The position numbers were made by a program, and so were the translations under genes. From positions 1 to 17,451 of the forward strand of contig DASQVO010000524.1 of the NCBI GenBank assembly GCA_035640715.1: DNA of 17,451 nt, in the 5' to 3' direction. This document shows, in pieces, positions 14,381 to 17,451 of this stretch. How positions within the stretch are numbered: position 1 is the first letter of the stretch; each line of letters begins with the position of its first letter. The notes under the pieces are model-generated. The model did not search any database. It saw only the letters and a list, made by a program, of their open reading frames with translations, and was not told the DNA's origin. This DNA is from DASQVO01 sp035640715 (GTDB taxonomy: Bacteria > Actinomycetota > Actinomycetes > Streptosporangiales > Streptosporangiaceae).

Positions 14381-15045
14381 ATGACTGTCTATGCCGGGAT
14401 CGACGTGCACCGCAAGCGGTCGCGGGTGGCGGTGCTGGAGCCAGACGGCAAGGAGCGGTTCAACCGCAACGTGCCGAACGGCTCGCCCGAACTGGTAGGG
14501 CTGCTGGAGGAGCTGCCGGCGGGCACGCCGGTCGCCTTTGAGGCGGCATACGGGTGGTGGCTGCTGGAGCTGCTTGAGGACTGCGAGCTGGCGCCGCATC
14601 TGGCGCACCCGTCGCGGTGCAAGGCGATCGCGTTGGCGCGGCTGAAGGATGACCGGGTGGATGCCGTACCCTGGCGCAGCTGCTGCGTGCCGATCTGCTG
14701 CCCGAGGCGTGGATCACCCCTGGCGAGGTGCGGGAGCTGCGGAGGCTGCTGCGCCACCGGGTGGTGCTGGTGCGGCTGCGGACCTCGGCGAAGAACCGGA
14801 TCCACGCGATCCTCGCCGATCATGGCCTGGACCGCCAGCACGAGCTGTGGAGCGGCCCGGGACGGGCCTGACTGGCCGGGCAGAAGCTGCCGCCGGCGGC
14901 GCGGCTGATCACCGATGACCACCTGGCCCTGATCGACGCGCTGGATCACCTGATTGCTGCGGCGGAGGCGCAGATCATCGCCCGGGCCAGGCCCGATGCG
15001 CGGGTGCGGGTCGCACAGAGTAGGCTGATCCGCGTGTTTCGGTAA
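14381..15045 (+). pseudogene. IS110-family transposase (DEDD), frameshifted, nonsense-mutated and truncated
   Basis: The ATG at 14381 has GGGAGAGG upstream and begins MTVYAGIDVHRKRSRVAVLE, the IS110 N-terminus. The DEDD acidic residues are visible: Asp8, Glu54 (VAFEAAYGW), then Asp91 and Asp94 (LKDDRVDA). One base is missing at 14666-14668; in the new frame the protein continues TLAQLLRADLLPEAW, EVRELRRLLRHRVVLVRLR and KNRIHAILADHGLD. A TGA at 14869-14871 replaces what is usually tryptophan (GPGRA-stop-LAGQKLP). The match fades at about 15010, before the C-terminal domain with the catalytic serine. It is clearly inactive. The element's right boundary is not identifiable. Confidence 0.88.
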
Positions 15046-15169
15046 GGCGCGGCAGGGACAGGTCCGTTCATGCCGATGACAGCGTGGTTTTGTCGCTTCG
15101 GGATGCTCGCCGGGGGCTGCTGATGTTCGCGGCGAGACAGGGCACGTTGGCGGGCGCCAGTCCGCGTGG

Positions 15170-16591
15170 TCAGGCTGGGATCACTCGCCGCAGTTTGCCG
15201 GTCTCCGGATGCCGGGGGAGTTCGGCAACAGCATCGACGGTGACTTCAGGGTCGGCCAGCCCGGCCTGGGCAAGCGCCGTGCACAGTTGCTCGCGCAGCG
15301 GCGCCAGGCTGGTCTCGCGCTCGAGCAGCACGTGCACGGCGACACCGCGTGCGGTCTGCCGTATCTGGTAGTCCAGCACGTCCGGCTTGGCCACCAAGAT
15401 CGACCGCAAAGACAGCGGATGGACTTCCGCGTGGACGTAGTGCAGGATCTCCTCGGCTCGCCCTTCCACGGTGACCCGCAGGAGGCCGTGCGACGGCGCG
15501 TCCGGCTGCTGGGTGAACGAGTCGTTCAGTTCGTACCTGATCAGCGGCTGCAGGTGGTTGTACAGGTTGGTGACCAGGACCTTGGCCGAGGCGGTTCCGG
15601 GTGGCACCGGCTGGTAGGCGGCGTCGACGAGTTCGACGATGCAGCTGTCAGTGGCCAGCGTGATGGCCGGGTCGTCGGGCCCGCTGGATCCGAAGAGGCC
15701 CTCGGTGCTGACGAAGGTGTTGAAGATCGGGGCGCCGAACGCCTTGCTGATCGCCGCGCGGAACTTTGGCTGCAGCGTCTCGGAGATGCAGTTCACCTGC
15801 CGTGGCGCGATGTTGAGGTGACCGGCTTGCTGCTCGGCGGCCAGCCTGGCCAGGATGCTGGGATAGCCGAATAGTCCCTGCGCCTGCAGCTGGTTCAGGC
15901 GGTCGGCCATCTCGGTGACCGGCAGGGTGACCGGTATGCTGGCGAGCCTGATCGGGCTGCCGGCCAGCACGGATGTCGCGAGCACGGTGCCGTGTACCGC
16001 CGAGGAGGCCGCGACCAGGGCGAAGGTGACCTCGGGAACCTGCACCGGCCCGGTTGCCGGGGTGGCTGCCCCGAGCGCGGCTAGCCGGGCCCGGAGGAAC
16101 AGGCTGACGAGCTCCGCCACGCCCGCCGGGTCGTAGGCGAAGATGCCCCGCCGCCCGGAGCTCCCGCCGGTCGCCATGCACAGGTAGCCGCCCGGCAGCG
16201 GCCGCGGCTCGGCGCGGGTCGCCGCAAGAGCGCGCTCGGCCGCCTCGCGGGTCAGCACCCTGTCGCTGATCAGCTCATCGAAGTGATCCATCATCTGCGT
16301 CTTGGTTATGACCGGCAGGCTCGGCAGGTCAGCGAGCTCGAAACGTGCCGCGTCGACGCCGCGCAGCCGTCTGGCATGGAAGGCGGAATGCTAGATCGCC
16401 ATGGCCAGCACGCGGCGTAGCCGGTCGCGCTGCCAGTCACGCAGTTGATCCGAGGCCCAGCCCAGCCGCTGGAAATGCGCGGGCAGGCTGGCGAAAATGT
16501 CCGCCTGGATGTGGCCGCGCAGGTCGCAGAAGGCGGCCGCGCCGCCATCTGATCGTGCCAGGAACTCAGCGCACATGGGGTTTCCTCCCAT
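15170..16591 (-). pseudogene. PaaK-like adenylate-forming enzyme interrupted by one in-frame TAG
   Basis: One minus-strand frame encodes a phenylacetate-CoA-ligase-like protein of about 468 codons from ATG 16576 (or 473 from 16591), broken only by TAG at 16391-16393 (codon 62). The sequence reads across it as RRVLAMAI-stop-HSAFHARRLRGVD, where relatives have glutamate or another residue, so a single base change such as GAG to TAG would explain it. Motifs beyond the stop are intact: P-loop MATGGSSGRRG (134-144), the STEG motif, RYELND, and the C-terminal GKLRR with the catalytic lysine. These enzymes adenylate a carboxylate and pass it to CoA or a carrier. A restart at ATG 16294 would give 374 residues that keep the P-loop but lose about 94. 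Either a recent pseudogene or a readthrough case. Confidence 0.8.
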
Positions 16592-16701
16592 CTACTGACT
16601 CGATGGCCGCTCGGGCGTCAGTATGTTTTGCCATGCACTACGAGTTCAGCCTGGTTAATCCGTGCTAGCGGCGTAACCAGCAAAATCAAGATACATGGGA
16701 A

Positions 16702-16839
16702 TTGGCAGACATACTGGCGGGCAAGGTAGTTATTGTCACTGGTGCAGCAAACGGGATCGGTCGCGAGATTGAGATAACCGCGGAATGGGGCCAAGGCGGC
16801 AATAGCAGGCAATATTATGAAACGAGGAGGGCCAGGTGA
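16702..16839 (+). pseudogene. SDR (short-chain dehydrogenase) N-terminal stub
   Basis: From a TTG at 16702 the frame reads LADILAGKVVIVTGAANGIGREI, the first strand and glycine-rich NAD(P)-binding TGxxxGIG motif of classical SDRs. After GREIEITAE the family match moves to another frame (NGAKAAIAG...), a probable one-base shift near 16784. The original frame stops with TGA at 16837-16839, overlapping the GTG start of the next frame. Only some 45 of the usual 250 residues remain, so the catalytic Ser-Tyr-Lys is absent. It looks like the start of a catabolic oxidoreductase gene that was cut short and joined to the GMC stub. Confidence 0.6.
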
Positions 16840-17354
16840 ATAACTACGATTACGTGATCGTGGGGGCGGGGTCGGCAGGCTGCGTCCTGGCCGCGCGGCT
16901 GTCCGAGGCCGCTGACAACCGAGTGCTGCTGCTTGAAGCCGGCGGCCCGGACACCAGCGGAACGAGCACCATACCTTCGAGGAGATCTGCTACCGGATCG
17001 CGAAGCCGGCACATCGCCACGGTGTCCGCTGAGGAACTCCGCGACCGGAATCTGACGCTCCGTACACGCGTGCGCGAACTGCTCGCCGCGACCGACAAGG
17101 CGACGCACCCCAACCGCACGGCAAGACTGCTCGCCGTCGCCGCGCACCTGTGCCTGCAGCCCCGTTGGCCGGAAGTGCACCAACCCCCGGCCGGAACGCT
17201 CACGTCACCACGCGAGGTCACCCTGTTCCGTCGCGCACTGGAGGACGCAGGCGAAGGCATCGTTCTTGACCCGGACGTGCCGCCAGACGTCGCTGAAGGG
17301 CTGGAGTACCCAGTTCATGGCTGCGAGCGCCGGGCGGCTCAGCGCTGCTCCTGA
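16836..17354 (+). pseudogene. GMC oxidoreductase N-terminal stub fused to unrelated sequence
   Basis: GTG at 16836 has GAGGAGGG six bases upstream and overlaps the preceding stop as GTGA. The first 41 residues (NNYDYVIVGAGSAGCVLAARLSE... VLLLEAGGPD) are the FAD-binding GxGxxG motif and following acidic strand end of GMC oxidoreductases. At about 16960 the match ends. The remaining 130 residues (SAEELRDRNLTLRTRVRELLAATD...) do not resemble GMC enzymes and I do not recognise them. In another frame, 16962-17020 reads QRNEHHTFEEICYRIAKPAH, possibly a third protein fragment. The whole is 172 residues against about 530 for the family. The C-terminal codons overlap the end of the convergent VOC gene by 16 bases. 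The tail may be a separate small gene's coding sequence captured in frame. Confidence 0.6.
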
Positions 17355-17451
17355 ATGCGGATCAGGTTGCCCGCGGGATCGCGGAAGGCGCAGTCGCGAA
17401 CGCCGTACGGTTGGCCGGTCGGTTCCTGGACGACCTCGGCGTCGCTGGCCT
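17339..17451 (-). CDS. VOC/glyoxalase-family protein, C-terminal part (5' end outside window)
   Basis: On the minus strand, the frame entering at the right edge reads ASDAEVVQEPTGQPYG, then VRDCAFRDPAGNLIRIQEQR and stops with TGA at 17339-17341. The motif FRDPAGNLIRI is the classic last strand of vicinal-oxygen-chelate proteins (glyoxalase, bleomycin-resistance and dioxygenase relatives). In many of them a glutamate just after it (here in IQEQ) can be a metal ligand. Only about 36 residues are visible, so the substrate class cannot be told. It converges with the GMC-stub frame and overlaps it by 16 bases. Confidence 0.75.
   Translation of the reverse strand, partial: ASDAEVVQEPTGQPYGVRDCAFRDPAGNLIRIQEQR

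Overview
The window is high-GC DNA with strongly GC-biased third codon positions. Its families (a Streptomyces-type conserved hypothetical, a rhomboid-like/DUF2156 membrane fusion, actinomycete-type IS transposases, a GntR-type fragment) point to an actinomycete chromosome. I cannot name the genus. It reads as an accessory region: one intact catabolic/transport operon set among decaying mobile elements and broken genes.

Layout. 1-1010: the C-terminal part of a conserved hypothetical (+), then a serine-resolvase remnant with an in-frame amber stop. 1035-8735 (all minus strand, read from 8735 leftward): livH, livM, livG, livF, a branched-chain-type substrate-binding lipoprotein, a family III CoA-transferase, a citrate synthase-fold citryl-CoA lyase and an IclR regulator. 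Most junctions overlap as ATGA/GTGA or are only a few bases wide, so this is one transcription unit. Upstream of livH lie a perfect 15-bp palindrome and a possible promoter. 8836-9418: an IS21-type (istB) remnant whose right end cuts into an OGG-fold glycosylase-like gene. 9695-11227: debris, including a 3' half of tRNA-Lys(TTT) that looks like an integration (att) scar, a GntR-like fragment and a frameshifted integrase-core transposase. 11440/11569-14235: an intact membrane protein with a rhomboid-like N-terminus and an MprF-type DUF2156 C-terminus. 14244-15045: an IS110-type leader and broken transposase. 15170-16591: a PaaK-like adenylating enzyme interrupted by one TAG. 16702-17354: SDR and GMC-oxidoreductase N-terminal stubs. 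17339-17451: the C-terminus of a VOC/glyoxalase-like protein entering from the right on the minus strand.

How the genes work together. The operon is the best candidate for an undescribed system. Its ABC importer would bring in an organic acid, the CoA-transferase would put CoA on it without spending ATP, and the citrate synthase-fold lyase (all three catalytic residues kept) would cleave the acyl-CoA, for example to acetyl-CoA plus a 2-oxoacid. IclR would be the local regulator. A citrate-like or citramalate-like acid is the simplest substrate guess, but this is inference. Most of the surrounding genes are truncated, frameshifted or carry nonsense codons, so the operon stands out as a maintained cassette in a degraded insertion hot spot.
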